64,000 bases of DNA from Thermoprotei archaeon (GTDB lineage: Archaea > Thermoproteota > Thermoprotei_A > Sulfolobales > Ignisphaeraceae): the NCBI GenBank assembly GCA_003661775.1, contig QMWT01000001.1:1-64000 (forward strand). Reading direction: 5' to 3'. The notes under the pieces were generated by a model. It was given only the letters and a program-made list of their open reading frames with translations, did not search any database and had not been told where the DNA came from. Shown in pieces: positions 16,426 to 25,218 of the stretch; position 1 is the first letter of the stretch, and each line of letters opens with the position of its first letter. The position numbers and the translations under genes were made by a program.

Positions 16426-17731
16426 CGCTTAGTAGCGCTATGTAGTAAGCCATCTTTAAAAATAGGAATAAAAGCATCGCAGTACTGCTCAACGCCAATA
16501 ACTGGAGTGTCAGCGTAAGAGCACTTCTAGCAGCAATGATCATAGTGGTGTAGCTAGCAATAGAGGCGTTATAGAGAATCCTGGAGTAGATCCTAACATA
16601 TTTCTCGGGAGCCAGCGCAACCTCTGATATCGAGGTCATGGCGATTATCAGGGATACTAATGCAAGAGCGCTTGACACTATGAATAACGCATCTACGCCT
16701 AGCTGCAACATCGCTAGATACGAGATGAGCGGCCCTACAACTTGCGCCATACCCGATGCCGAGATCAGGAAAAGTGAAGCACGAATAGGTCCCAGGTAGT
16801 ACGCAAGACGTGCATACATAAAACCTCCAAAATAGTTTGCACCGCTAAACAGAAGAACGTTAGCAGATGCAAGTAGTATATGCATGTACGGATCGCGGAT
16901 TAAGAATGCAGCTAAAGGTACTAGGGGGAGTAACGCTATAGCAATACGATAACTTTTGAACCCAACTCTTACCCAAACGAACGCCGCCACTATAGTTGTT
17001 AGAGTTTGTACGGTTGATAGAAGTGAGGCTACCCACGTATGCACACTGAGGATCTTCAAGAGGTAGGAGGGCCATGAAATACTTAGTATAGATGATGACG
17101 CGAGTAAGAATAGCAAGTACAGAAATACTGTAGCTTGCTTCTCGAGGGCTTCACTCGCCGGAGCTGTGCTGGGCTTAGAACGTAGCTTATCTAAATGCAT
17201 GCGTGATAAGACTACTGTTGCCAGCAGCCCGATACCTAAGGCTGTTAAGAGCAGCTCACGAATTTCAGCACCTCCAGCAAGAGCTAGTGTTGCTAGTACC
17301 TGCGCGACAACACTAGTTGTTGCCGAGAGGGCTGTGCGCCTACTCATAACCTTCTTGACCAGTTCCTCGTTGCCCAAACCCATGATCAGTAGTGTTATGA
17401 GGAACCCTGTCATAGTAGCAACAGTGATGCCTGCTAAGTACCCTATTAGACCGAGCATTCCTAGGTATGGTATTGAACACCATAGCACTCTCTCAATGCC
17501 GTGCACTAACAACAGGGTTCTGGCGGAGATCCCGCGTGATTGTAGTAGCGAGTACAAGGATCTTATTGTCAAGACAGCGAGTAGATTTCCCAACGCGGAA
17601 AGCAGCAGAAGCTCCTGTACTTTCAAACCTTGAGAGACTAGATACAGCGGGGCTAAGCTTCTACTAACTGCTAAGTAGAAACCTGAGATTGCTGCTTCCA
17701 AAATCAGTATTATTGAGTTCTTGTTACCCAC
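16418..17731 (-). CDS. Major facilitator-like membrane transporter
   Basis: 437 residues, about 11-12 predicted transmembrane helices in two halves joined by a basic loop near residues 180-205, the usual major facilitator superfamily layout. No substrate-specific motif is visible. It heads a three-gene membrane operon and overlaps the next gene by 8 nt. An MFS exporter or nutrient transporter is the best guess. Confidence 0.65.
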   Translation of the reverse strand: MGNKNSIILILEAAISGFYLAVSRSLAPLYLVSQGLKVQELLLLSALGNLLAVLTIRSLYSLLQSRGISARTLLLVHGIERVLWCSIPYLGMLGLIGYLAGITVATMTGFLITLLIMGLGNEELVKKVMSRRTALSATTSVVAQVLATLALAGGAEIRELLLTALGIGLLATVVLSRMHLDKLRSKPSTAPASEALEKQATVFLYLLFLLASSSILSISWPSYLLKILSVHTWVASLLSTVQTLTTIVAAFVWVRVGFKSYRIAIALLPLVPLAAFLIRDPYMHILLASANVLLFSGANYFGGFMYARLAYYLGPIRASLFLISASGMAQVVGPLISYLAMLQLGVDALFIVSSALALVSLIIAMTSISEVALAPEKYVRIYSRILYNASIASYTTMIIAARSALTLTLQLLALSSTAMLLFLFLKMAYYIALLSGG

Positions 17732-17770
17732 GTATCTCCCTTATAGAGCTTGGCTTCTGTACAACGCCCC

Positions 17771-19150
17771 TTAAACGCCTCTTTCACTCTTCATAAACTT
17801 TATTATTTTCAATAGTTTCTCCACGGCTTCTACCGCGTTTCTCGCAAAGATGTTGATCATAGGTTCTTTACCCCAATCACCTCTGTGGAACACTAAGTCA
17901 GGTACACTCCCAACTCTTTTTATAGCGATCTCGATGCCCCAAGGAATTGTTGCTCCTTCCCTACGCTTAACCTCCTCCGGTTCTTCACTTCTATCATAGA
18001 AGGATACAACCATGCCCAGCTTCTTCGCAGCTTCCACAATACGCTCATCGTACCTCACATTGAGAGCTGCTCTGACCTCGGGGTCGAACTCCATGGCCTT
18101 AAGGACTGCGCGTGCTAGATGCCTCGATACGCCAAAATCGACTTCACCTGCAGGCTTCATCGTATTGCCGTACCTGACGATCCTACCTTTAACTCCCGCA
18201 ACATCATCGAGGCTACGGGCGTAACGTGCAGGGAGTGCCATGACTACGTTCATCTGTACCTCGGGTACGAAGGGAGCGATATCCTCGCCATATCTCAGCA
18301 GTAGCCGAAGCGCTTCTTCAACATTCTTTAAAGTGTTGTATCTCTCCGCAGGTATGTCGACCCATGCTGAAGGGTTCACCGGACAGTGCCCCCTCCCGAT
18401 CTTAGAACCGTACTCTATCGCTAATGTTACGAACCTTTTCGCTACCTCCACCGCCTTTTCGATGCTCTTTCCTTTAGCGAGTTCCGCAGCTATAGCTGCG
18501 GAAAAGCTACAGCCGGTTCCGTGGGTACAGCCCTCTCTTATGCGCGGCACCGCAAATACTCTGAAGTCACCATCAACATAAAGCACGTCAACAGCGTAAG
18601 CCCCCTCTAGATGCCCTCCTTTAACAACAGCGCTCCTCGCACCTAGATCCTCCACAATCTTCTTGGCAGCGATCTTGGCATCATCTATACTCTTGATCTT
18701 AACTCCCGTAAGTCTCTCGGCCTCCATCCTATTAGGAGTTACAACCGTGGCTATGGGTATGAGGATCTCCTTAAGACTCTTAATCGCTTCAGGACGCAGC
18801 AAAGGAGCTCCGCTCTTGGCTACCATTACAGGGTCGACAACTAGAAGGAATTCATACCTCTTCACAGTCTTCGCAACCTCCTCTATTATCGCTGAGTTGC
18901 TGAGCATTCCCGTCTTGGCAGCATCTATACCTAGGTCGTCCGCCACAGCCTCGATCTGCTTGGAGACCATCTCCGGAGGTAAGTCGTGTACCGCACGCAC
19001 CTCATAGGTGTTTTGAGCCGTTACGGATGTTACGGCGACTGTTCCGTGAACTCCAAGAGCAGCAAAAGTCTTTAGATCTGCGGCTATACCCGCACCACCA
19101 CCAGAATCCACGCCGGCTATGGTCATGGCAACCGGTATCTTCCGCGCCAA
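17771..19150 (-). CDS. thiD: ThiD-ThiN fusion: HMP-phosphate kinase / thiamine-phosphate synthase
   Basis: 459 residues from the TTG at 19150, preferred because GGGGTGATG ends 5 nt before it; an upstream GTG at 19192 would add 14 residues. Residues 1-260 are the ribokinase-like ThiD domain (TIAGVDSGGGAGI at the start, DPVMVAKSG, HGTGCSFSAA anion hole), which phosphorylates hydroxymethylpyrimidine twice. Residues about 280-455 are ThiN, the archaeal thiamine-phosphate synthase (VMALPARYARS, RYGNTMKPAGEVDFG). Such fusions are common in archaea that lack ThiE. No TPP riboswitch was found in the upstream 90 nt. Confidence 0.95.
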   Translation of the reverse strand: MARKIPVAMTIAGVDSGGGAGIAADLKTFAALGVHGTVAVTSVTAQNTYEVRAVHDLPPEMVSKQIEAVADDLGIDAAKTGMLSNSAIIEEVAKTVKRYEFLLVVDPVMVAKSGAPLLRPEAIKSLKEILIPIATVVTPNRMEAERLTGVKIKSIDDAKIAAKKIVEDLGARSAVVKGGHLEGAYAVDVLYVDGDFRVFAVPRIREGCTHGTGCSFSAAIAAELAKGKSIEKAVEVAKRFVTLAIEYGSKIGRGHCPVNPSAWVDIPAERYNTLKNVEEALRLLLRYGEDIAPFVPEVQMNVVMALPARYARSLDDVAGVKGRIVRYGNTMKPAGEVDFGVSRHLARAVLKAMEFDPEVRAALNVRYDERIVEAAKKLGMVVSFYDRSEEPEEVKRREGATIPWGIEIAIKRVGSVPDLVFHRGDWGKEPMINIFARNAVEAVEKLLKIIKFMKSERGV

Positions 19151-19283
19151 GGCAACATCACCCCGTAGAGCCCATAGCTTCTTCGATACCACCAGAAGAA
19201 AAACATAGCGGCTACGAACAGCATACAGCTTAACAAAAAATTACAATTTATCTCCAGCTGCAGCTATTTACCGAGGTGAAAAT

Positions 19284-20177
19284 TTGGACGCTGGCGCGCC
19301 TTACATAGGCTTAGGCGATATTATATGGTACCTATTCTTCTTGTGGCTGTTCCTGACATTCTTAACTCCGCAGCTCCGTTATCGGACTCTACAAAGCGCA
19401 CGCGCCGAAGTCATAAAGCAACTTGAGCGAAAGCTAGGAGCTAAGGTAGTGACGATGGTTCACAGGCAGGAAAGGATAAGCCTCTTCGGGATACCGGTCT
19501 ACAGCTTCATAACCATTGAAGACTCGGAGGCCATCCTCCGGGCAATAAGATCCACGCCTCCGGATACTCCGATCGCGCTTATACTGCACACTCCGGGAGG
19601 ATTGGTGTTAGCAGCATCACAGATCGCCATGGCATTGAAGAGGCACCCAGCTAAGAAGATCGTTATAGTTCCCCACTACGCAATGAGTGGGGGAACGCTG
19701 ATAGCCTTGGCAGCTGACGAGATATGGATGGACAGAGACGCTGTTCTGGGACCCCTGGACCCACAGTTAGTGCTAGGAGATAGGAGTATTCCTGCACCCT
19801 CGGTTGTCAGGGTTATGAAGTTAAAGGGTATCGATAAGGTTAGTGACGAGACGCTGATCATGGCCGACATAGCAGAGAAGGCGATAAATCAGATGAAGAT
19901 CTTGGTCGAAGAACTTATCAAGGATAAAGTGGGGCCGGATAGAGCGGCAGAAATAGCTGATAAGCTTGTCAGCGGCTACTATACCCACGACTACCCAATA
20001 ACAACAGATGAACTGAGGAAGCTAGGTCTACCAGTACGTGAAGAACTTCCTGAAGAAGTTTACGCATTGATGGAGCTCTATCCACAGGAGGGCATTAGAA
20101 GACCATCCGTAGAGTATATACCTGGTACTCCGCGCAGACTTCACCAACCCTCTTCTCAACGAGGAGCAAAGACCTAA
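19284..20177 (+). CDS. Membrane-bound ClpP-class serine protease (SDH proteinase family)
   Basis: 297 residues, TTG start with GAGGTGA 4-5 nt upstream. An N-terminal helix (IIWYLFFLWLFLTFL) anchors the protein; the rest has the ClpP/SppA crotonase-like fold. The likely nucleophile is Ser in PHYAMSGGTLIAL, following LILHTPGGLVLAA, which forms the oxyanion region. This archaeal family (serine dehydratase-like proteinase, DUF114) is thought to degrade membrane proteins or signal peptides. The stop overlaps that of the convergent radical SAM gene by 4 nt. Confidence 0.85.
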   Translation: MDAGAPYIGLGDIIWYLFFLWLFLTFLTPQLRYRTLQSARAEVIKQLERKLGAKVVTMVHRQERISLFGIPVYSFITIEDSEAILRAIRSTPPDTPIALILHTPGGLVLAASQIAMALKRHPAKKIVIVPHYAMSGGTLIALAADEIWMDRDAVLGPLDPQLVLGDRSIPAPSVVRVMKLKGIDKVSDETLIMADIAEKAINQMKILVEELIKDKVGPDRAAEIADKLVSGYYTHDYPITTDELRKLGLPVREELPEEVYALMELYPQEGIRRPSVEYIPGTPRRLHQPSSQRGAKT

Positions 20178-21508
20178 CATGTTTTCATATCAACATTTTT
20201 CACTATCTCACACCAATTCGCAATAACACCTCTTCTACGATACTCGTATATCATGTAAGCAAGCCTTTCCTGCTCCTCCCATTCACCGTAAGCTTTACCA
20301 ACCCCTACGAGCTTGGTCACAACCTTCTTTATTCTCTTATCCACTTTGCCAGGAGGATAGTCGTGAAAAGGAGTTCCCGGTAAGGGCATGAAGGTGTGTG
20401 CATGGATTCTAGCTCCCATAGAAACCAACTTCTCCATAATACTTATGGTCATCTCAACATCCTCCTCATCTTCCCCTGGAAGCCCGAAGATGAAATCTAC
20501 CTCGGGTACAAACCCATATTCTCTCAGGATCTCAACAGCGTTGAGTACATGCTCCACGGTGTGACCGCGGTGTATGCGCTTTAGCACCTTTTCAGAGCCA
20601 GACTGTGCACCAACAATAATCCTTTTATTATCAACGTAACGCTTTAGAATAGCTACACACTCACGATCAACACTATCTGGCCTGACCTCGCTGGGGAACG
20701 AGCCGAAGAATATTCTTCCACCGTAATCATCGACAAGTTTTCTTAGTTTAAACAGCAGCTCTTCCAAAGCGCTGTAGTTAGGCTTTACACCATCTGGACT
20801 CTGGTAACCCAGTGAATTTGGAGCTATGAACCTTAGGTCACGGAGACCTGCTTTAAGCATATAATGAGATGCCTCTACCACACTATGCACAGACCTGTAC
20901 CTAGGCTTCCCAAACATGAAGCTTACCTGACAGAAATAGCACGCAGAGGCGCATCCCCTCATTATCTCTATAGGACCAAACCTCCTCCTCCAGTAGGGAA
21001 AAGGTGGGTAATCATCAAGGTTCACAGGCTTAAGTCTCCGCCTAAGCACTACACGCGAATTCTCCATCCAAGCAGTGCCGCATACCCGGGGAACTTCGCG
21101 TGGATTATCCAGAACTCTCCCTAGCAGCTCTATTATCGTAGCTTCACCCTCCCCGTGCACCACTAGGTCAAAACCTATCTTTAGGGTGCCGAGGGGATCT
21201 CCTGTAGCGTGAGGGCCTCCCGCAACAACCATAAGCTTTCTATCTTTTGGTAGCCGAGCTCTGAACTCCTTGATTAACCTCATCAAGTCTAAAATCTGTG
21301 GGAGCTGTGTTGTCAAGAAGCTTATTCCTAAAACAACAGTTCTGTATCTCCTTGTTAACCTAGATAAGCAGTCAAAGAAGGGTGTACCGCCGAGCTCTAT
21401 AGGTACGACATCGACGGACACCCTGCTCCATTCCACAGCAGCCCATATAGCATTGACCCAGTATCTCCAATTTTTGTAGTAACTTAGCACCAGAGCTACC
21501 TCCTTCAT
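20174..21508 (-). CDS. B12-binding-domain radical SAM protein
   Basis: 444 residues. Residues 1-145 form a cobalamin-binding-like Rossmann domain (VVAGGPHATGDP, VVHGEGE), and the radical SAM barrel has CASACYFC (CxxxCxxC) near residue 190 for the 4Fe-4S cluster, with GAQSGSEKVL and FIFGLPGEDEED downstream. The arrangement fits the MJ1487-like B12-binding radical SAM group whose substrate is unknown; such enzymes often methylate or rearrange RNA, lipids or cofactors. Monocistronic. Confidence 0.85.
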   Translation of the reverse strand: MKEVALVLSYYKNWRYWVNAIWAAVEWSRVSVDVVPIELGGTPFFDCLSRLTRRYRTVVLGISFLTTQLPQILDLMRLIKEFRARLPKDRKLMVVAGGPHATGDPLGTLKIGFDLVVHGEGEATIIELLGRVLDNPREVPRVCGTAWMENSRVVLRRRLKPVNLDDYPPFPYWRRRFGPIEIMRGCASACYFCQVSFMFGKPRYRSVHSVVEASHYMLKAGLRDLRFIAPNSLGYQSPDGVKPNYSALEELLFKLRKLVDDYGGRIFFGSFPSEVRPDSVDRECVAILKRYVDNKRIIVGAQSGSEKVLKRIHRGHTVEHVLNAVEILREYGFVPEVDFIFGLPGEDEEDVEMTISIMEKLVSMGARIHAHTFMPLPGTPFHDYPPGKVDKRIKKVVTKLVGVGKAYGEWEEQERLAYMIYEYRRRGVIANWCEIVKNVDMKTC

Positions 21509-21580
21509 ATTCGATCACTGCTCGGAACGCAATGTCTAATTTTTTCCGTATCCCCTATCTAACCCGGGAGGCGCCACAAA

Positions 21581-22519
21581 GTGTTACTTGATAGATTCGA
21601 GCGTGTTGTCAACTCCCTCAGAATAAGTGTTACTGCTAAGTGCAACTATAGGTGTATGTACTGTCACGCAGAAGGGATTCTCGAACATAACCTAGATGAG
21701 ATTAGTGTAGATGATATAGTGTTCATAGCTTCTACTCTACGTACGTTAGGTATCGATAAGTTTAAGCTTACCGGAGGCGAACCGCTTCTTAGAAACGATA
21801 TCGTTACTCTCATTAGCAGATTGGCGGAGTTGAAGCCCCGCGACCTGAGCATTACTACCAACGGTTACATGCTCATTGACCTAGCTGAGGAGCTTTCTGA
21901 AGCAGGTCTTATGCGTGTGAACGTTAACTTACCTAGCTTGAAACGGGCTGTCTACGCCTATGTGACGGGGGTTGATGCTCTTCATCGTGTAGTAAAAGGT
22001 CTTGTTAAAGCCTCGGACGTAGGCCTTAAGGTGAAACTCAACTACGTAGTTCTTAAGAATATTAACGCTGCTGAACTGCCCAAATTAGTTGATTTCGCTT
22101 CGAGTCTAGGTGCGGATATAAACCTCATCGAGCTTGAACCTATATCCTTACCCCAGCACTTCTTTGAGAAGTACTTCGTAAAAGCTCCGGATGTACTTAA
22201 GAGTATCTCACGAAGGGTTGCTAAGAAATGGCTTAGGCTGGACCTGCATTCCAGGCCAGTGCTATTACTAGATAACGGTGTTAAGATAGAAGTGATAAGC
22301 TGGGTAAACCACGCGGCGTTCTGCATGAGGTGTAGCAGGCTAAGACTCACGAGCGATGGCAAGCTTAGGTACTGCATAGCGGATCCACAAGCTGTTGATC
22401 TAAGAAGGTGCTTAGCCGAGCGAAGTAGCGAATGTGTGAGGAAAGCTCTTGCGGAAACAATTTCCATTCGCAGACCCTTCTGGATCAACGGATCCGGAGG
22501 ATCAAAAAGGTCAACATAG
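21581..22519 (+). CDS. moaA: GTP 3',8-cyclase (molybdenum cofactor biosynthesis MoaA)
   Basis: 312 residues, GTG start after GGAGGCG. The radical SAM cluster is CNYRCMYC near residue 21; FKLTGGEPLLR and ITTNG are the SAM-binding strands. The second C-terminal cluster is Cys in CMRCSRLRLTSDGKLRYC, which binds the GTP purine. MoaA forms the pyranopterin precursor of molybdenum/tungsten cofactor, in line with tungstoenzymes of hyperthermophiles. The GG motif lies in NGSGGSK at the C-terminus. Followed after 37 nt by the deacetylase-like gene. Confidence 0.92.
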   Translation: MLLDRFERVVNSLRISVTAKCNYRCMYCHAEGILEHNLDEISVDDIVFIASTLRTLGIDKFKLTGGEPLLRNDIVTLISRLAELKPRDLSITTNGYMLIDLAEELSEAGLMRVNVNLPSLKRAVYAYVTGVDALHRVVKGLVKASDVGLKVKLNYVVLKNINAAELPKLVDFASSLGADINLIELEPISLPQHFFEKYFVKAPDVLKSISRRVAKKWLRLDLHSRPVLLLDNGVKIEVISWVNHAAFCMRCSRLRLTSDGKLRYCIADPQAVDLRRCLAERSSECVRKALAETISIRRPFWINGSGGSKRST

Positions 22520-22556
22520 ATTTAACAGAATTTCCAACAACCTAACCTTAGAGAGC

Positions 22557-23627
22557 ATGCGCAGCACATCACAGAAATTCTGCATAGGGTACTCAGAGGT
22601 ATTTCTTGATCACAAACCCCCTCCTCAAACCTACCATCCTGAAAACCCCGAGAGACTCACAATAGCTATTGAAGCTCTTAGGAGAGAAGGGATATGGAAT
22701 TCTGCCAATATACTAAGCTATGTGTCTACAGATGCCAATTTAGCCAAGGAAATCCATAGTCACGACTACGTTGAACTTGTGAGAAGGTTAAGCAGTGGAT
22801 ATGGGTGGATCGATGCAGACACCTATGTATCTCCTGGCACTTGGAGGGCCGCACTCTCAGCATTAGCCACCTCGACCAAGCTATTCGAAAACAATGTGAT
22901 GAAACGATGTAGTGTAGCACTAGCTTTAGTAAGACCACCCGGGCACCACGCAGGTATTAGCGGCAAGGCTCTAGGCGCTCCTACACAAGGATTTTGCATA
23001 TTTAACAACGTCGCCATAGCAGCTAGAAGAGCTGTCGAGATGAAGTTCACACCTGTACTGATATTAGATATAGATGTGCACCACGGCAATGGAACCCAAG
23101 AGATCTTCTGGTACTCGGCGAACATCGTACATATAGATGTACATGGTGACTATCTCTATCCGGGAACAGGGTACGTGCATGATGTAGGTGGAGGAGAGGG
23201 CGAGGGAACTAAAATCAATATTCCTCTTCCCACTGCTACGGGAGACGAGGATTACGTGTATGTATTCAAGGAGTTGATAATACCGATTATAGAGGTAATT
23301 AGGCCCCGCACGTTTCTTGTATCAGCTGGTTTCGATGCGTATCAAAACGATGGTCTAGCATTCATGAACTTGACTTACAGAGGGTACAAGGTAATAGGCT
23401 CGATAATCTCTATGCTCTCGGCTAAATACTCTTCGACAGGTATACTCATAGTGTTGGAAGGAGGCTACAGCGAAGGGCTTGACAAAGGTCTTCCAGCATT
23501 CATAAACGGGGTTCTAAAACCTGTAGTTGTAGAGCATAAGGGTAGAGAGCCCAAGGTTGGCGACCGCATCATCAGGATCTGCAAAAAAGTGCGTGGGATA
23601 GTAAGAAGGTATCTAGGGCCTATATAA
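22557..23627 (+). CDS. Histone-deacetylase-family hydrolase
   Basis: 356 residues from the ATG at 22557 (an upstream in-frame extension overlaps moaA and is not protein-like). The arginase/deacetylase fold shows all hallmarks: RPPGHHAG with the paired His, DIDVHHGNGTQEIF with the zinc Asp and His, AGFDAYQNDGL with the second zinc Asp, and the LEGGYS Gly-Gly-Tyr transition-state segment. It removes acetyl groups from lysine or polyamine-like amines. Crenarchaeal targets may include acetylated chromatin proteins (Alba) or acetylpolyamines; a polyamine gene lies at 26050-26463. Follows moaA by 37 nt. Confidence 0.92.
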   Translation: MRSTSQKFCIGYSEVFLDHKPPPQTYHPENPERLTIAIEALRREGIWNSANILSYVSTDANLAKEIHSHDYVELVRRLSSGYGWIDADTYVSPGTWRAALSALATSTKLFENNVMKRCSVALALVRPPGHHAGISGKALGAPTQGFCIFNNVAIAARRAVEMKFTPVLILDIDVHHGNGTQEIFWYSANIVHIDVHGDYLYPGTGYVHDVGGGEGEGTKINIPLPTATGDEDYVYVFKELIIPIIEVIRPRTFLVSAGFDAYQNDGLAFMNLTYRGYKVIGSIISMLSAKYSSTGILIVLEGGYSEGLDKGLPAFINGVLKPVVVEHKGREPKVGDRIIRICKKVRGIVRRYLGPI

Positions 23628-23628
23628 C

Positions 23629-24033
23629 TCAGACTCTTCGCCGGGCAAGATTCTTAACCTTTTCAAGGAACCTACTCCGCTCTATCACATACCTCTCGTG
23701 AATACCCTCACCCACTACAATGTCCTTAAACATTGCTCGTACTTCAAACGTGAGCTTTCTACCATCAATGCCTACAAGTTTTGCCTCTACAGCTATTTTT
23801 TCACCTATCGGAACTGGGGCTTTATGGGATACGCATACCCTTATTCCGACTGTAATCACATCAGGCTCCAACAGATTTTTGACACATTCCATAGCTGCGG
23901 ATTCCATAAATGCTATCATAGAGGGGGTAGACAATACATCCACATCACCGCTGCCAACAACCTTAGCTACATGACTGGGCGTTACTATAAACTCCTTTCT
24001 ACAGACAAGACCAGGTCTCAGCCCGCTCTTCAT
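23629..24033 (-). CDS. Hotdog-fold acyl-CoA thioesterase, FlK-like
   Basis: 134 residues. The hotdog fold is marked by TPSMIAFMESAAMECV, where Glu is the usual catalytic or helix-capping acid, and by VGIRVCVSHKAPVPIG and GEGIHERYVI. This matches the FlK/YbgC-like thioesterase group, which hydrolyses small acyl-CoAs. Its stop is 2 nt from the end of the convergent deacetylase gene. The candidate C/D sRNA at 24088-24143 lies just upstream on the other strand. Confidence 0.8.
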   Translation of the reverse strand: MKSGLRPGLVCRKEFIVTPSHVAKVVGSGDVDVLSTPSMIAFMESAAMECVKNLLEPDVITVGIRVCVSHKAPVPIGEKIAVEAKLVGIDGRKLTFEVRAMFKDIVVGEGIHERYVIERSRFLEKVKNLARRRV

Positions 24034-24087
24034 ATCTTCAACCTCTTCATAACCATTATTAACCTTACTGTAAAGACGGATGCTTAG

Positions 24088-24143
24088 GTGGATGAAGAGT
24101 ACCCTCCGGCTCTGATCAGATGATGATAAGGCATTTGACCGAC
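24088..24143 (+). ncRNA. Candidate C/D box sRNA, variant boxes
   Basis: In the 114-nt gap between two minus-strand genes. Plus strand: weak box C GTGGATGA (24088-24095), 16 nt containing CCTCCGG, D' CTGA (24112-24115), 5-nt spacer, C' TGATGA (24121-24126), 12-nt guide TAAGGCATTTGA, box D variant CCGA (24139-24142). The D'/C' pair is perfect but C and D are non-consensus, so confidence is limited. It shares CCTCCGG-NN-CTGA with the candidate at 25151. Confidence 0.4.
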
Positions 24144-24147
24144 GCCT

Positions 24148-24465
24148 CTATCTACTGCTTCCAGATTTAGATTCCTCGGCTTTCTCGCTCTTCTCCTCCT
24201 TTTTTACTTCCTCCTCTAGTTTCTTCAGCTCTTCTTCTAATTCCTTCTCAATCTCCTCGATAGGTTTCGGAGGAGGTGTAGTAGCAAGTGTATAGCCTAT
24301 CCAGCCAAGTATGCCCATAACCCCCACGACAGCTATCGTGGCAATGAGCTTCATCGTGAGGATCGCTAGGCTCTCCCCCGCGAAGAATAACAAGTATATC
24401 ACTGCTACGATTATGAGGATCGAGCCTCCTAACATACCCAAACCTATGACCTGATCCCTGTTCAT
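24148..24465 (-). CDS. Small two-helix membrane protein with charged tail
   Basis: 105 residues. Two transmembrane helices (about residues 9-30 and 36-60) are followed by a cytoplasmic or external tail of about 40 residues that is almost only Glu, Lys and Ser (PPKPIEEIEKELEEELKK), probably a coiled coil. Similar small proteins are conserved in crenarchaea without assigned function. It is divergent from archease with 68 nt between starts. Confidence 0.65.
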   Translation of the reverse strand: MNRDQVIGLGMLGGSILIIVAVIYLLFFAGESLAILTMKLIATIAVVGVMGILGWIGYTLATTPPPKPIEEIEKELEEELKKLEEEVKKEEKSEKAEESKSGSSR

Positions 24466-24533
24466 AGCGTTGCACCTGACCGGCCGAGGATCTCGTCTGC
24501 GTCTATATAAACGTGCCCCAGTATTAGTATGTA

Positions 24534-24989
24534 ATGGGCAGAGCTTTGAACATGAATAATGAAAGAGGGTTTAGGTATAGGGAGCATACAGCGGACGTTA
24601 TAATAGAAGCTTGGGGCCCAACCCTAGAAGCCGCTTTCGAGGAAGCCGCCAAAGCAATGTTTACGCTCATAACCGATATCGAGAAGGTGGAACCGAGAGA
24701 GGAATTTTCCATCGAAGTAAAGGGGTTTGACCTAGAAAACTTGCTGTATCAATGGCTCGAAGAATTGCTTTACTATCACGACTCGCAGAACCTCGTCTTT
24801 TCCAAGTTCCAAGTTATGGAGATTAGCAGAGTAGGCGAGGATTACCTGCTGAAGGCAAAAGTCTACGGAGAGAAATTTGACCGCAAAAAACATATCCCCG
24901 GCACGGTGGTGAAAGCCGTAACCTATGCAGAGATGAGGGTCGAGAATAGGAACGGTAAGTGGTTCGTATCTGCAGTACTCGATATATAA
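24534..24989 (+). CDS. Archease (RtcB activator)
   Basis: 151 residues; ATG at 24534, or at 24552 which removes six residues. The family signature is clear: YREHTADVIIEAWG near the N-terminus and FDRKKHIPGTVVKAVTYAEM near residue 118. Archease delivers GTP and metal to the tRNA ligase RtcB, which joins exons after tRNA intron excision. That matches the intron-containing tRNA-Pro at 36784-36898. No rtcB is in the window. A tRNA-Phe gene follows 52 nt downstream. Confidence 0.93.
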   Translation: MGRALNMNNERGFRYREHTADVIIEAWGPTLEAAFEEAAKAMFTLITDIEKVEPREEFSIEVKGFDLENLLYQWLEELLYYHDSQNLVFSKFQVMEISRVGEDYLLKAKVYGEKFDRKKHIPGTVVKAVTYAEMRVENRNGKWFVSAVLDI

Positions 24990-25041
24990 GCACTTCTTCT
25001 TTAAGCCTTATTTATCTCAGTTCATACCACCTAAAGATGGA

Positions 25042-25117
25042 GCCGCCGTAGCTCAGCGGGGAGAGCGCCCGGCTGAAGACCGGGAGGTCGGGGGTTCGAA
25101 TCCCCCCGGCGGCACCA
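25042..25117 (+). tRNA. tRNA-Phe (GAA anticodon)
   Basis: Full cloverleaf: acceptor GCCGCCG/CGGCGGC, D stem GCTC/GAGC, anticodon stem CCCGG/CCGGG with loop CTGAAGA (anticodon GAA), T arm GGGGG-TTCGAAT-CCCCC, discriminator A at 25114 and encoded CCA at 25115-25117. No intron. CCTTATTTAT about 30 nt upstream could be its TATA box. Confidence 0.97.
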
Positions 25118-25150
25118 CTTCTCCTCCTAACCAGGATGAATCCCCTAGAC

Positions 25151-25209
25151 GGATGATGTGAACACGCCTCCGGTGCTGAGAAACCTGATGAAGTCAGCCT
25201 GGAACCGAT
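25151..25209 (+). ncRNA. Candidate C/D box sRNA, variant boxes
   Basis: Directly downstream of tRNA-Phe. Plus strand: box C ATGATGT (25153-25159), 16 nt with CCTCCGG, D' CTGA (25176-25179), 6-nt spacer, C' TGATGA (25186-25191), 13-nt guide, box D variant CCGA (25205-25208). The D'/C' pair is perfect; box D departs from CTGA. The 100-nt gap holds no gene. It could be released from the tRNA-Phe transcript, as some archaeal dicistronic tRNA-sRNA transcripts are. Confidence 0.45.
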
Positions 25210-25218
25210 AACCTAATT

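Noticed and set aside
19151..19283. TPP riboswitch before thiD-thiN
   Set aside because: The upstream sequence lacks the conserved TPP-riboswitch core (such as CUGAGA and the pairing arms) and is mostly AT-rich spacer.
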